This document shows positions 44,834 to 54,100 of a stretch of DNA of 64,000 nucleotides, piece by piece. The notes beneath the pieces were generated by a model. That model was not told the origin of the DNA. It did no database searches and saw only the letters and a list, made by a program, of their open reading frames with translations. Within the stretch, counting starts at the first letter, position 1. Each line of letters opens with the position of its first letter. Location: positions 239,546-303,545 of the forward strand of contig NZ_KQ948465.1 of NCBI RefSeq assembly GCF_001514115.1, read 5' to 3'. Position numbers and translations under genes: made by a program. The DNA comes from Streptomyces olivochromogenes. Lineage in GTDB: Bacteria; Actinomycetota; Actinomycetes; Streptomycetales; Streptomycetaceae.

Positions 44834-46039
44834 TCACGTGCCCGCCAGCACCCCCAGCGCCCTGCGCGCGACCTCGCGCCCGATCGGGAGCGAGGCCGTG
44901 GCGGCGGGAGACGGTGCGTTCAGGACGTGCACGGTCCGCGGGCCCTCCTCGATGAGGAAGTCGTCCACCAGGGTGCCGTCCCTCAGGACGGCCTGGGCCC
45001 GGACACCGGCCGAGGCCGGGATCAGGTCGTCCGGCGTCACCACCGGCAGCAGCCGCCGCACGGCCCCGGTGAACGCGGCCTTGGACAGCGACCGCCGCAG
45101 CTCCCCCGCCCCGTACCGCCAGTGCCGCCGCGCCATCCGCCAGGAACCGGGCCACGCCACGGCCGTGCCCACCTCACGGGGCCGGACGACCCCCCACCCG
45201 TACCCCTCCCGGGCGAGCGCGGGCACCGCGTTGGGCCCGATGTGGACGTCTCCGTCGATCCCCCGGGTGAGGTGCACGCCGAGGAAGGGGAAGGCGGGGT
45301 CGGGGACCGGGTAGACCAGGCCGTGGACCAGCTCGGGACGCGCCAGGGAGTAGTACTCGCCGCGGAAGGGGATGATCCGCATGCCGGGCTCGTCCCCGGC
45401 CAGGCGCGCGATCTCGTCGCAGTGCAGCCCGGCGCAGTTGACCAGCACCCGTCCCCGCACGACCGCCCCGTCCTCCGTGCGGACGGCGACACCGAGCGCG
45501 GGCCGGCGGTCGATGCGGACGACCTGCGCCCCGTACCGGATCTCCGCACCGGAGGACTCGGCGAGCTGGCGGGCCACGGCGACGAAGTCGCACACCCCCG
45601 TCGTGCCGACGTGGATCGCGGCGAGCCCGCGCACCTGCGGCTCGTACTCCGCTATCTGGGCGGGGCCCAGCTCCCGCACCGGAATCCCGTTCTCCCGGCC
45701 GCGCTGCACGAGCCCGTGCAGACGGGGCAGCTCGGCCTTCTCCGTGGCGACGATCAGCTTTCCGGTGACGGCGTGCGCGATGTCGTACTCCGCGCAGAAC
45801 TTCACCATCTCGGCGGCGCCCCGCACGGCGTACCGCGCCTTCAGCGAGCCGGGCCGGTAGTAGATCCCGCTGTGGATCACCCCGCTGTTGCGCCCCGTCT
45901 GATGTCGGGCGGGGCCCCGCTCCTTCTCCAGCACCGTCACCCGCGTGCCCGGCGCGGCGCGCGTGATCGCGTACGCCGTCGCCAGGCCGACGATCCCGCC
46001 GCCGATCACCAGCACATCGCAGTCGTAAGCGACCCGCAC
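44834..46039 (-). CDS. lhgO: FAD-dependent L-2-hydroxyglutarate oxidase/dehydrogenase (LhgO type)
   Basis: 401 residues. FAD-binding DVLVIGGGIVGLATAYAI at the N-terminus, then the family patterns RHQTGRNSGVIHSGIYY and VNCAGLHCDEIARLAG, and SAGVRAQAVLRDG near the C-terminus. Oxidises L-2-hydroxyglutarate, a side product of metabolism, to 2-oxoglutarate. GTG 46039 is chosen over GTG 46048 because GGGAGG then lies 8 bases upstream, while it abuts 46048. Downstream of the NsdA-like gene. Confidence 0.88.
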   Translation of the reverse strand: MRVAYDCDVLVIGGGIVGLATAYAITRAAPGTRVTVLEKERGPARHQTGRNSGVIHSGIYYRPGSLKARYAVRGAAEMVKFCAEYDIAHAVTGKLIVATEKAELPRLHGLVQRGRENGIPVRELGPAQIAEYEPQVRGLAAIHVGTTGVCDFVAVARQLAESSGAEIRYGAQVVRIDRRPALGVAVRTEDGAVVRGRVLVNCAGLHCDEIARLAGDEPGMRIIPFRGEYYSLARPELVHGLVYPVPDPAFPFLGVHLTRGIDGDVHIGPNAVPALAREGYGWGVVRPREVGTAVAWPGSWRMARRHWRYGAGELRRSLSKAAFTGAVRRLLPVVTPDDLIPASAGVRAQAVLRDGTLVDDFLIEEGPRTVHVLNAPSPAATASLPIGREVARRALGVLAGT

Positions 46040-46133
46040 CTGTTCCACCTCCCGGCTTCAAGAGTGCACTGCGCCACTGACAACGCCCTCAAACCCGCGA
46101 AGCGCCGGAAGCAGCGCCGTCCGCGCTCCCGTA

Positions 46134-46153
46134 GGGGCGCGGGGAACTGCGCG
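46134..46153 (-). repeat. REP-like 20-mer
   Basis: Third exact copy of the GGGGCGCGGGGAACTGCGCG unit, in the gap between lhgO and the NsdA-like gene. Confidence 0.85.
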
Positions 46154-46202
46154 CTCAGCCACACACGGCCCGCAGCCGGCCACGGCCTTCCCGGCGGAGC
46201 GC

Positions 46203-47624
46203 CTACGCGGGAGCCATCAGCAGCGGCCGTGCCCGCTCCCTCAGCTCCACCACACGCGGTTCGTCGCCGTAGGGCTCCAGACGGTGCAGAAGGTCCTTCA
46301 CGTACTCCGTCGTGCGCGCGGAGGAAATCCGCCCGGCGACCTCCACCGCCCGTACGCCCTGCTCGCATGCCGCGTCGAGATTGCCCGACTCGAGCTCGGC
46401 GACCGCCGACACCACCAGTCGCAGACCGTGGGAGCGTACGAACTCCTCCGTCGGCTTCGACAGTGCCTGCTCGGTGAAGCGGCGCACCTGGCGCGGCGCC
46501 TTCAGATCGCGGTAGCACTCGGCCGCGTCGGCCGCGAAACGGTCGTACGAGTAGAAGCCGAGCCAGCTCGGGTCGTGGTCGCCGTCCCGGGCCCGCTCCA
46601 GCCAGCCCTCGGCTGCCTTCAGGGCTCCGCCGGCCGCCTGGGCGTCACCCGCGCGCGCGTGGGCACGTGCCTCGACGAGGCGGAAGAAGCTCATGGTGCG
46701 GGCGGTGGCGAGCCCCCGGTTGCGCTCCAGGGCGGCCTGGGCGAGGTCGACGCCCTCGTCGCCGAAGCCGCGGTAGGTCGCCTGGAGGGACATGGAGGCC
46801 AGTACGTAGCCTCCCAGAGGGACGTCGGCGGCGGCTCGGGCCAGGCGCAGGGCCTGGATGTAGTAGCGCTGGGCGGCCTCCTGCTGGCCCGTGTCGAAGG
46901 CCATCCAGCCCGCCAGGCGGGTCAGCTCGGCACTCGCCCCGAAGAGGGCTCTGCCCACTTCGTCGGAGTAGGCGCCGAGCAACAGCGGTGCCGCCTCGAC
47001 CCGCAGACATTCCGGCACCATCGACGAACGCCAGTCGCCACCTCCGTACTTGGAGTCCCAGCGCCTGGCGTCCTCTGCTGCCTCGCGGAGCTTCTGCACA
47101 TCGCTGTGGCCGACTTTCAGTGGTGCCCCGGAGCCCTCGGAAGGGTTCACGTCCCGCGCCACCGAACTGTCGGCCGGGGTTATCAGCCACCGTGAGGCGG
47201 GAGTCGCGTAGGCGCTCACTGCGAAGGATCCCGCCAAGGACTGCCAGATGCCGCCGCCGGCCCGGCGGCCGGCCAGGTCGAGGCGGTACAGCTCGGTGGC
47301 GGACCGCACCGCCTGCCCGACGTCACGGGGGAAGGCGAGGCCCACTTCGGGCGCGGGATCCGCGTCCGCCAGGCCGATCTCGTGGAGCGGCACCGGGCGG
47401 CCGAGCTTCTGACCGATGGCGGCCGCGATGAGATGCGGCGCCGCACCCTGCGGCACCATTCCCTTCGACACCCAGCGCGCCACCGACGTCTTGTCGTAGC
47501 GAAGAGTCAACCCGCGTTGAGCGCCAAGATCGTTGACGCGCCGCGCGAGTCCTGCGTTGCTGATTCCCGCGAGGGCGAGAACGGCGCCGAGTTTTTCGTT
47601 CGGCCCGCGTTGCTCCCTGGACAT
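46203..47624 (-). CDS. NsdA-like developmental regulator
   Basis: 473 residues from ATG 47624, with GAGGGG upstream. The N-terminal NEKLGAVLALAGISNAGLARRVNDLGAQRGLTLRYDKTSVARWVSKGMVP is a degenerate helix-turn-helix of the type found in NsdA, a negative regulator of Streptomyces differentiation. The rest is alpha-helical with TPR-like repeats (QQEAAQRYYIQALRLARAA, GDEGVDLAQAALERNRG). Probably influences sporulation or antibiotic timing; the paralogue cannot be settled without a search. Confidence 0.8.
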   Translation of the reverse strand: MSREQRGPNEKLGAVLALAGISNAGLARRVNDLGAQRGLTLRYDKTSVARWVSKGMVPQGAAPHLIAAAIGQKLGRPVPLHEIGLADADPAPEVGLAFPRDVGQAVRSATELYRLDLAGRRAGGGIWQSLAGSFAVSAYATPASRWLITPADSSVARDVNPSEGSGAPLKVGHSDVQKLREAAEDARRWDSKYGGGDWRSSMVPECLRVEAAPLLLGAYSDEVGRALFGASAELTRLAGWMAFDTGQQEAAQRYYIQALRLARAAADVPLGGYVLASMSLQATYRGFGDEGVDLAQAALERNRGLATARTMSFFRLVEARAHARAGDAQAAGGALKAAEGWLERARDGDHDPSWLGFYSYDRFAADAAECYRDLKAPRQVRRFTEQALSKPTEEFVRSHGLRLVVSAVAELESGNLDAACEQGVRAVEVAGRISSARTTEYVKDLLHRLEPYGDEPRVVELRERARPLLMAPA

Positions 47625-47923
47625 GCGCCACCCCTCGACACAGACGGCTGCCGCGCTGGCATAACCATGCGGCATTCGTAAACCCAGCGTAGTTCGCCGC
47701 ATCCCAAGCGTTAAGGGGCGTTGTTCCGGATGGCGGGATTGTGGTCCGTACGGAAGTACGGACGGTTGCATCGTGCTCCCGCTGTGTGGCTGTGCGCCCG
47801 TCCGTGCGCTCTTCTCCGGCCACCGGGGGAGCGCTTCCATGGATCGTGCGTGGGTCGGCCCGCTGTACTGGATCCAGTGGGCTGGGGGACACCGCCGCCT
47901 ACATCCCCGCGGGCGGCGGACCG

Positions 47924-47952
47924 GTCCGGGAGGCGAACTCCGCCTCCCGGAC
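47924..47952. terminator. Strong hairpin in the divergent gap
   Basis: GTCCGGGAGGCG (47924-47935), loop AACTC, CGCCTCCCGGAC (47941-47952). Not next to any gene end, so it may terminate an unannotated RNA. Confidence 0.5.
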
Positions 47953-48347
47953 TGTGCGTTGTCGAAGCGGTGCGCCAGGGCCTGTACGGAGCGTGTGCAC
48001 GCCTGTCCGCCCGCAGCCGATTTGGCCGAAAATCGACGGTGGTCTTTGCGGGCAAATAGCGCTCCTACCACGTCACTTGAGGGCGCATGAGGTGCTTTCG
48101 GGGAGCGTACCGGGGGCGCATTCGCGTCGCCGATCCACCCCCGCCCACTGGTCGTTCCCAGTGAATCTCTCATGATCGCCTTGCCTCGGGCGGGTGTTCG
48201 CATCTGCTTCGGATCGGCTTTGCAGCGGCCTCCCAACGGCGCGAACGTATTCGCGGGGGCGCATTCCAGGGGGCGCAAGCCGCCCCAGGGGCCCTCCCGT
48301 ACGCGGTCTTCGTGGCAGCATGGAGCCGAGTTCGTACGGTGCACTGG

Positions 48348-48356
48348 TTGTCCACA
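48348..48356 (+). promoter_or_regulatory. DnaA-box match TTGTCCACA
   Basis: Exact match to the Streptomyces DnaA box consensus, forming an inverted repeat TCCACA-GCC-TGTGGA with the next bases, 17 bp before the downstream start codon. Chance occurrence is possible. Confidence 0.4.
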
Positions 48357-48372
48357 GCCTGTGGAGGCGTCG

Positions 48373-50472
48373 ATGCGGTGGTTGGTGGGGTGGAGCAGTA
48401 CCGCCGCCAGAGCGCCTGAGATCGGCTTGGCGGGCGCCACCGGAAGCGACGGCGAGACCGTGCACCCGGTGGGCTCCCAACTCCTGTGGGGCGACCCCGA
48501 TCCGCTCTGGGCGGTCGGCGACTGGCGTCCCGACGAGGTCCGCGTCATCAAGGCCGACGCGCAGAACCGGATCGCCGTCCTCGGCACCTGCGGGGCGAGC
48601 GACGAGGAACTCAAGGTCGGCCTCTTCGCCGCGCGCGGCGGCGCACTGCGCCACCTCACCGCCTGGTCCGGCAGCTACACCGCCGTCGTCCAGGTCGGCC
48701 GCCGCACCACCGTCGCCGGCGACCTCGCGGGCGCGCGGCCCGTCTTCCACACCCCCTGGGCGGGCGGTACGGCCTACGCGACCGCCGCCCTCCCGCTGGC
48801 CGACCTCATCGAGGCCAACCTCGACTTCGGGCACCTGGCGGCCCTGCTCGCCGCCCCCGACGTACCGGCCGCGGTCCACGACTCGACCCCGTACGAAGGC
48901 GTACGACGCATTCCGCCGGGGCACGCGCTGATCCTGCGCGCGGGTGCCCGCGAGGTCGCCGGCTACGAGCCCGTCGCCTCCCTCGCCGTCGCCGCGCCCA
49001 CCGCGGACCCCGACCGCGCGGTGGACGGCGTCCGGGACGCCCTGGTGGAGGCCGTACGCGCGCGCCTCGCCGCTCCCCGGCACGTACCCGGGACCGACAT
49101 CGACCCCGGGCCCGTACCCGGGATGGGGCCCGCGGAGCGGCGCGCGGCGCGCGGGATGCCCGTACCGGGAATCGGGGCCGACCTCTCCGGAGGGCCCGCC
49201 TCCGGGACGCTGGCCCTGCTCGCGGCGGGGCTGCCGGGGGCGCCCGGCACGGTCCTCGGGCACGGCACGGGCGCCGGTGAGCGGCTCCTCGCCGTCACCT
49301 TCAACGACCTCGCCGTGCGCGGACGGGAGGCCGAGGTGGAGCGGGCCGGGACGCTCGCCGCGAACCCCAGGCTGCACCACGTGGTCGTCGCCGGGGGCGA
49401 GGAGACGCTTCCGTACGCCGACCTGGAGGGGCCGCTGACGGACGAGCCGGGGCCGTCGCTGGTGACGGCGGCGCGGCACCGTGCGCGGCTGTCCTCCGGC
49501 AGCGCGGACCACTTCACGGGATACGGGGCCCGGCAGGTCCTGGACGCGCACCCCGCGCGGCTGGCCGACCTGCTGATGGACCGCAAGAGACGCCATCTGG
49601 TCCGGCCCGTCGCCGCGTTGGCGAAGGCGGACGGGTCCGTCATGGTTCCCGCGCGCGTGTACGGTGCCGCGCGCAAGCTCGCCCGTACGCCGTACCGGAC
49701 CGGCGTCGACGTTCTCGCCGACCGGCTGCTGCACCGGCGCTTCGACGAACCGGGAGGCGCGGTGGGTGCGTCACTCGCTGCGCTCACCTGGGCCAGGCCT
49801 GGTCCCGCGGCGCGTTGGCTGACCGGTGAGGCGCTGGCTGAAGTATCGGTTCGCCTACAAGGAGCCGCAGGTCGGACGGGGGCGGTCGGTCCCGGGCAGC
49901 GGCCCGGTGACTTCCGCGCCCGGGCGGCGCTCGCGCGCCACGCCGCCGATCTCCGTGTCCTGGAACAGGCCGCCGAGATCCGCTTCCAGCGGCTGCACGC
50001 GCCGTTCCTGGACAACCAGGTCGTGCGCGCGTGCCGTGAGTTGCCGGAGGCGCTGCGGGTGCAGCCCGGGGCGCGCGCCGCGATCCTCCGGACCGTCCTG
50101 GAGGGCGCCGGGGTGGCCGATCTGCCGCCCGGCTGGGGTGCGCCCTCGCACGCGTCCTCGGCGGCGGCCGCGCGGACGGGGCTGCGGGTGGCCGCGGATT
50201 CCCTGATCGCTTTGTTCGACACTCCTCTGCTGGCGCAGGCGGGGCTCGTCGAGGCACGGGTCGTCCGCAAGGCCCTGCGGGCGGCCGCGGCGGGGGAGCC
50301 GCTGCCGCTGGACGGGCTGGCGGATCTGGTCTCCCTGGAACTGTGGCTGCGCCGCCTGCTGGCCCGCCGCGGCACCTGCTGGACGGGCACCCCCGCCCGC
50401 CAACGGGCCGTACCCGCGGGGATCGTGCCGCAGGGGCGGGCGTTGGGGGCGGGGGCCGGGGGGCGGGGGTAG
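48373..50472 (+). CDS. Asparagine-synthetase-like protein, probably catalytically altered
   Basis: 699 residues from ATG 48373, with GGAG 6 bases upstream. The N-terminal glutamine-amidotransferase-like half begins MRWLVGWSS, so the catalytic Cys that should follow Met is missing. The synthetase half keeps the fold, but the PP-loop SGGxDS reads SGGPAS, and the later acidic GDGGDEL-type motif appears as SADHFTGYGAR. So neither half looks active in the classical way. The architecture also resembles peptide cyclases of lasso or lactam type. A regulatory or scaffold role is possible. Confidence 0.75.
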   Translation: MRWLVGWSSTAARAPEIGLAGATGSDGETVHPVGSQLLWGDPDPLWAVGDWRPDEVRVIKADAQNRIAVLGTCGASDEELKVGLFAARGGALRHLTAWSGSYTAVVQVGRRTTVAGDLAGARPVFHTPWAGGTAYATAALPLADLIEANLDFGHLAALLAAPDVPAAVHDSTPYEGVRRIPPGHALILRAGAREVAGYEPVASLAVAAPTADPDRAVDGVRDALVEAVRARLAAPRHVPGTDIDPGPVPGMGPAERRAARGMPVPGIGADLSGGPASGTLALLAAGLPGAPGTVLGHGTGAGERLLAVTFNDLAVRGREAEVERAGTLAANPRLHHVVVAGGEETLPYADLEGPLTDEPGPSLVTAARHRARLSSGSADHFTGYGARQVLDAHPARLADLLMDRKRRHLVRPVAALAKADGSVMVPARVYGAARKLARTPYRTGVDVLADRLLHRRFDEPGGAVGASLAALTWARPGPAARWLTGEALAEVSVRLQGAAGRTGAVGPGQRPGDFRARAALARHAADLRVLEQAAEIRFQRLHAPFLDNQVVRACRELPEALRVQPGARAAILRTVLEGAGVADLPPGWGAPSHASSAAAARTGLRVAADSLIALFDTPLLAQAGLVEARVVRKALRAAAAGEPLPLDGLADLVSLELWLRRLLARRGTCWTGTPARQRAVPAGIVPQGRALGAGAGGRG

Positions 50473-50862
50473 CGGCCGGATCGTCTCCGGGCCGTCTCCG
50501 GGCCGTCGTCGGGTCGTCGTCGGGCCGTCGTCGGGTCGGGGCCGTGCCGGTACGTCGAGCCCGTCGCCGCCGGATCAGGCCTTGCCCCACAGGAAGCCGC
50601 TTCCAGACCCGAACGTAAGCGACGGGCTTACGACGCACCGGCACGGCCCCTTCCGCGCGCGGACGACTGCGGGTTGGCGGGGCGCGCAGTTCCCCGCCCA
50701 CCTGATTTGTTTGGCTGCGGGCCGTGTGTGGCTGGTCGCGCAGTTCCCCGCGCCCCTAAAACGGGGCTGCGCCCCGCATCGGCCGCCCGCCCGAATTCGT
50801 TTGGCTGCGGGCCCGGTGGGGGCTGGGCGCGCAGTTCCCCGCGCCCCTTGAGGGCGCTGGCG
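50473..50862. other. Gene-free repeat-rich stretch
   Basis: Contains GTCGTCGGG-type simple repeats (50490-50540) and three REP-like units: 50683-50702 (two mismatches), 50737-50756 and 50828-50847, separated by GGCTGCGGGCC-rich spacers. Apparent ORFs here are products of these repeats. Confidence 0.75.
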
Positions 50863-51014
50863 CGCATCTTTCAGCCTGTCCGGCGTCTGAGGACGAGGCC
50901 GTCAGGCCGATGGGGGGCCTGGGGCGCAGCCCCGGCCCCCCAGGGGCGCGGGGAACTGCGCGATCGGCCCCCACCGGCCCGCAGCCGACAAACCCACCCG
51001 GGGGTCTGGGGGCG
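50863..51014 (-). repeat. Inverted repeat copy B (152 bp)
   Basis: Reverse complement of copy A (44541-44692), 151 of 152 identical. Its REP core is at 50943-50962. The two copies face each other across 6.2 kb. Confidence 0.95.
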
Positions 51015-51178
51015 CAGCCCCCAGGTTGAGGATGATGGGGGTCCCCCCTGCTCGAGCGAAGCCGAGAGCTTGGGGGAGGGTAGGGGCGGCGGGGGCGGAG
51101 AACCCGGGTGTGGGCCGGAGTGGAGGCCCGCCGGGGAAAGCCTCGGCTCTGCGCACCGGGCGAGGTGAGAATAGGCGG

Positions 51179-54100
51179 GTGCGGTACAGAATCCTGGGGG
51201 TCGCCCAGGCGGAGGATGACCAGGGGGCCCCGGTCGCGCTCGGCGGCCCCCGAGTTCGCGCCCTGCTCACGGCGCTCGCCCGACGAACGGACCGCACGAC
51301 CACCCCCCAGACCCTGATCGACGAGGTATGGGCGGACGACCCTCCACTGGACGCCCCCGCGGCGTTGCAGGCCCTGGTCGGCCGCCTGCGCCGAGCGCTC
51401 GGCAAGGACGCGGTCGCCTCGGAGGCGGGCGGCTACCGGTTGCGGGCCACCAAGGACGACGTGGACCTGTTCGTCTTCGAACGGCAGGTACGGGACGGCA
51501 AGGCCGCCCTCGATCGCGGCGACGCGTCCACCGCCGCCCACACCCTGCGCGACGCCCTCGCCCTGTGGCACGGCCAGGCCCTCGCGGACCTCCCCGACCG
51601 AGACGCCGCCACCCGCTTGGACGCGCTCCGCCTGGAGGCGACGCGCACCCGTATCGGCGCGGACCTGCGACTGGGCCGCGCCCCCGACGTCGTACCGGAG
51701 CTGAAGGAGCTGACAACCGCCCACCCGTACGACGAGGCCCTGCACGCCCTGCTCATCCGCGCCCTGCGCGACGCGGGCCGGGGAGCGGACGCGCTGGCCG
51801 CCTACGAAGGGGTGCGCCGCGCCCTCCAGGAGGGTCTGGGCGCGGATCCCGGCCGGGAACTGCAGAGGCTGCACGCGGAGTTGCTCGCCCCGGCGGGAGC
51901 GGGCGGGCCGGGGCCCATACCCGTGGACGCCGACCATCGCGTACGGCGGGAAGGGGACGCGGCGGAGGCGGCCACAGGGCGAGGGCGTCGCGTCGACACC
52001 GGCTCCTTCGAAGAGCGACCGACTCCGCACCCGACCGAGGACGGACACTCCCGCCCCGGCCCCGACCCCCGCCTCGACCCCGAACGCACCGGCAACCTCC
52101 GCCCCCGCCTGAACTCCTTCGTCGGCCGGGAACCCGAACTCGACGCGATCCGTTCGGATGTGCAGAGGGCACGCCTGGTCACGCTGACCGGACCGGGCGG
52201 TTCGGGAAAGACCCGCCTCGCCGAGGAAGCCGCCGCCGGGCTTCCGGGGGCCTGGTTGGTCGAGCTGGCCCCGCTCGACCGGCCCGAGGCGGTCCCGGGC
52301 GCGGTGGTCAGCGCCCTCGGTCTGCGCGAGACCGTGTTGATGACCCACGAGATGGCGATGGTCGGCCAGGACGACCCGCTCGGCCTGCTCGTCGAGTACT
52401 GCGCCCCGCGCAGCCAGCTCCTGATCCTTGACAACTGCGAGCACGTCATCGGCGCGGCCGCCGAACTCGCCGAGACCCTGCTCACCCGCTGCCCGGGACT
52501 CACCGTCCTTGCCACCAGCCGTGAACCACTCGGTGTCCCCGGGGAGTTGGTGCGCCCGGTCGAGCCCCTGCCGCCCGACCCCGCGCGCCGGCTGTTCATG
52601 GAGCGCGCGGCGGCCGTACGTCCCGACGCCGACGCCGCGCTCCACGACCACGAGGCGGTGGACGAGATCTGCCGGCGGCTCGACGGCCTGCCCCTGGCCA
52701 TCGAGCTGGCCGCCGCGCGCCTGCGGCTGCTGACCCCCCGCCAGATCGCCGACCGGCTCGACGACCGCTTCCGGCTGCTCACCTCCGGAAGCCGCACGGC
52801 GCTGCCCCGCCAGCAGACCCTGCGCGCGGTCGTCGACTGGTCCTGGGACCTGCTCGACGAACGGGAGCGTGCCGTGCTGTGCGAGGCGTCCGTCTTCGCG
52901 GGCGGCTGGGACCTCACGGCCGCCGAAGCCGTCTGCACCGGTTCCCTCACCGGTTCCCTCACCGGTTCCCTCACCGGTTCCCTCACCGGTTCCGTCACTG
53001 GTTCCAACACTGCTTCCCTCACCGGTCCGGTCGCCGGTGGCGTGGCCGATCTTGTCGGGGCGCTCGTCGACAAGTCACTGATCATCGCGACTCCGTCCGC
53101 CCCGTCCGCCCCGTCCGAGGAGGACGGCGGTGGCGGCATGCGGTACCGCATGCTGGAGACGATCCACGAGTACGCCACCGAGCGCGCCGCCGAAGTCCCC
53201 GAGCTGCGCGCCGCGGCCGAGCGGCGCCACCGCGCGTGGGCGCGTGACCTTGTCGAGGGGGCCGAGCCACTGCTGCGCTCCGCCGCCCAGCTGCCCTGGA
53301 TCCACCGCCTGGAGACCGAGCTCGACAACATCCGGGCGGCCCTGCACCGCGCGATCGTCGCCGGTGCGGAGGAGGACGCCGGTGCGATCGTCCTCGCCAT
53401 GGGCTGGTTCTGGTGGCTGCGCAACTTCCGCCGCGAAGGCGAGGAATGGACGGACCGCCTGCTGCGGCTGGGCGCGGCGCTCGACGCGAGGCGCGTCGCG
53501 TCCGAGGCGAACCGGGCGCACGGCGGGGAGGGCGGCGACGCCGGCGACGGTGGTGACGGGTGCGAGGGCATCGGCGGTGGCGACCTCTTCGCCGACCTGG
53601 ACCGGTTCGACCCACTGGCCGCCTTCCTCGACGCCCCGGACCACGAGGAGTCCCATCCGCTGCACGGCATGCGGATGCGGACGCGCATGCTGCACCTGTT
53701 CATGCTGGTGGAGACCGACCCGTTGGACGCAGGGGCGCACCCGCGGATTCGTGAGTACATCCTGCGGGTGCGGGACTTCTTCGAGAAGGGCGGTCCGGCC
53801 GCGGCGACCATGCCGGGCATCGTCTGGCCGATGACCGCCTTCTTCCTGAGCGGCTGGCACGACGTGCGTCCGTCGATGGACGCGGCGCTCGCCAACTGCC
53901 GTGAGTTCGGCGGTGAGTGGGAGATCGGCGTCACCCTGATGTTCCGCACGCACATGGTCGTCGACGCCCCGGGCGGCATGCCGGGCGTGGACGACGACCT
54001 CGCGGAGCTACGGGTGCTCAGCCGGCGGGTGGGCGATCGCTGGGTGCGCGCCCAGGTGTGCAGCGCCGCGGGGGAGGCGGCCATGGCGCGCGGCTTCTAC

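Larger units (their letters stand above)
47625..48372. other. 748-bp divergent intergenic region
   Basis: No convincing ORF. It holds promoters for both flanking genes plus three structured items: hairpin GTCCGTAC-GGAA-GTACGGAC (47744-47763), a 12-bp perfect hairpin (47924-47935/47941-47952) and a DnaA-box-like site (48348). Room for a small RNA. Confidence 0.5.

Noticed and set aside
50582..51168. Several short ORFs in the repeat region before the SARP gene
   Set aside because: They are translations of REP-like repeats, with no ribosome sites and unnatural composition.
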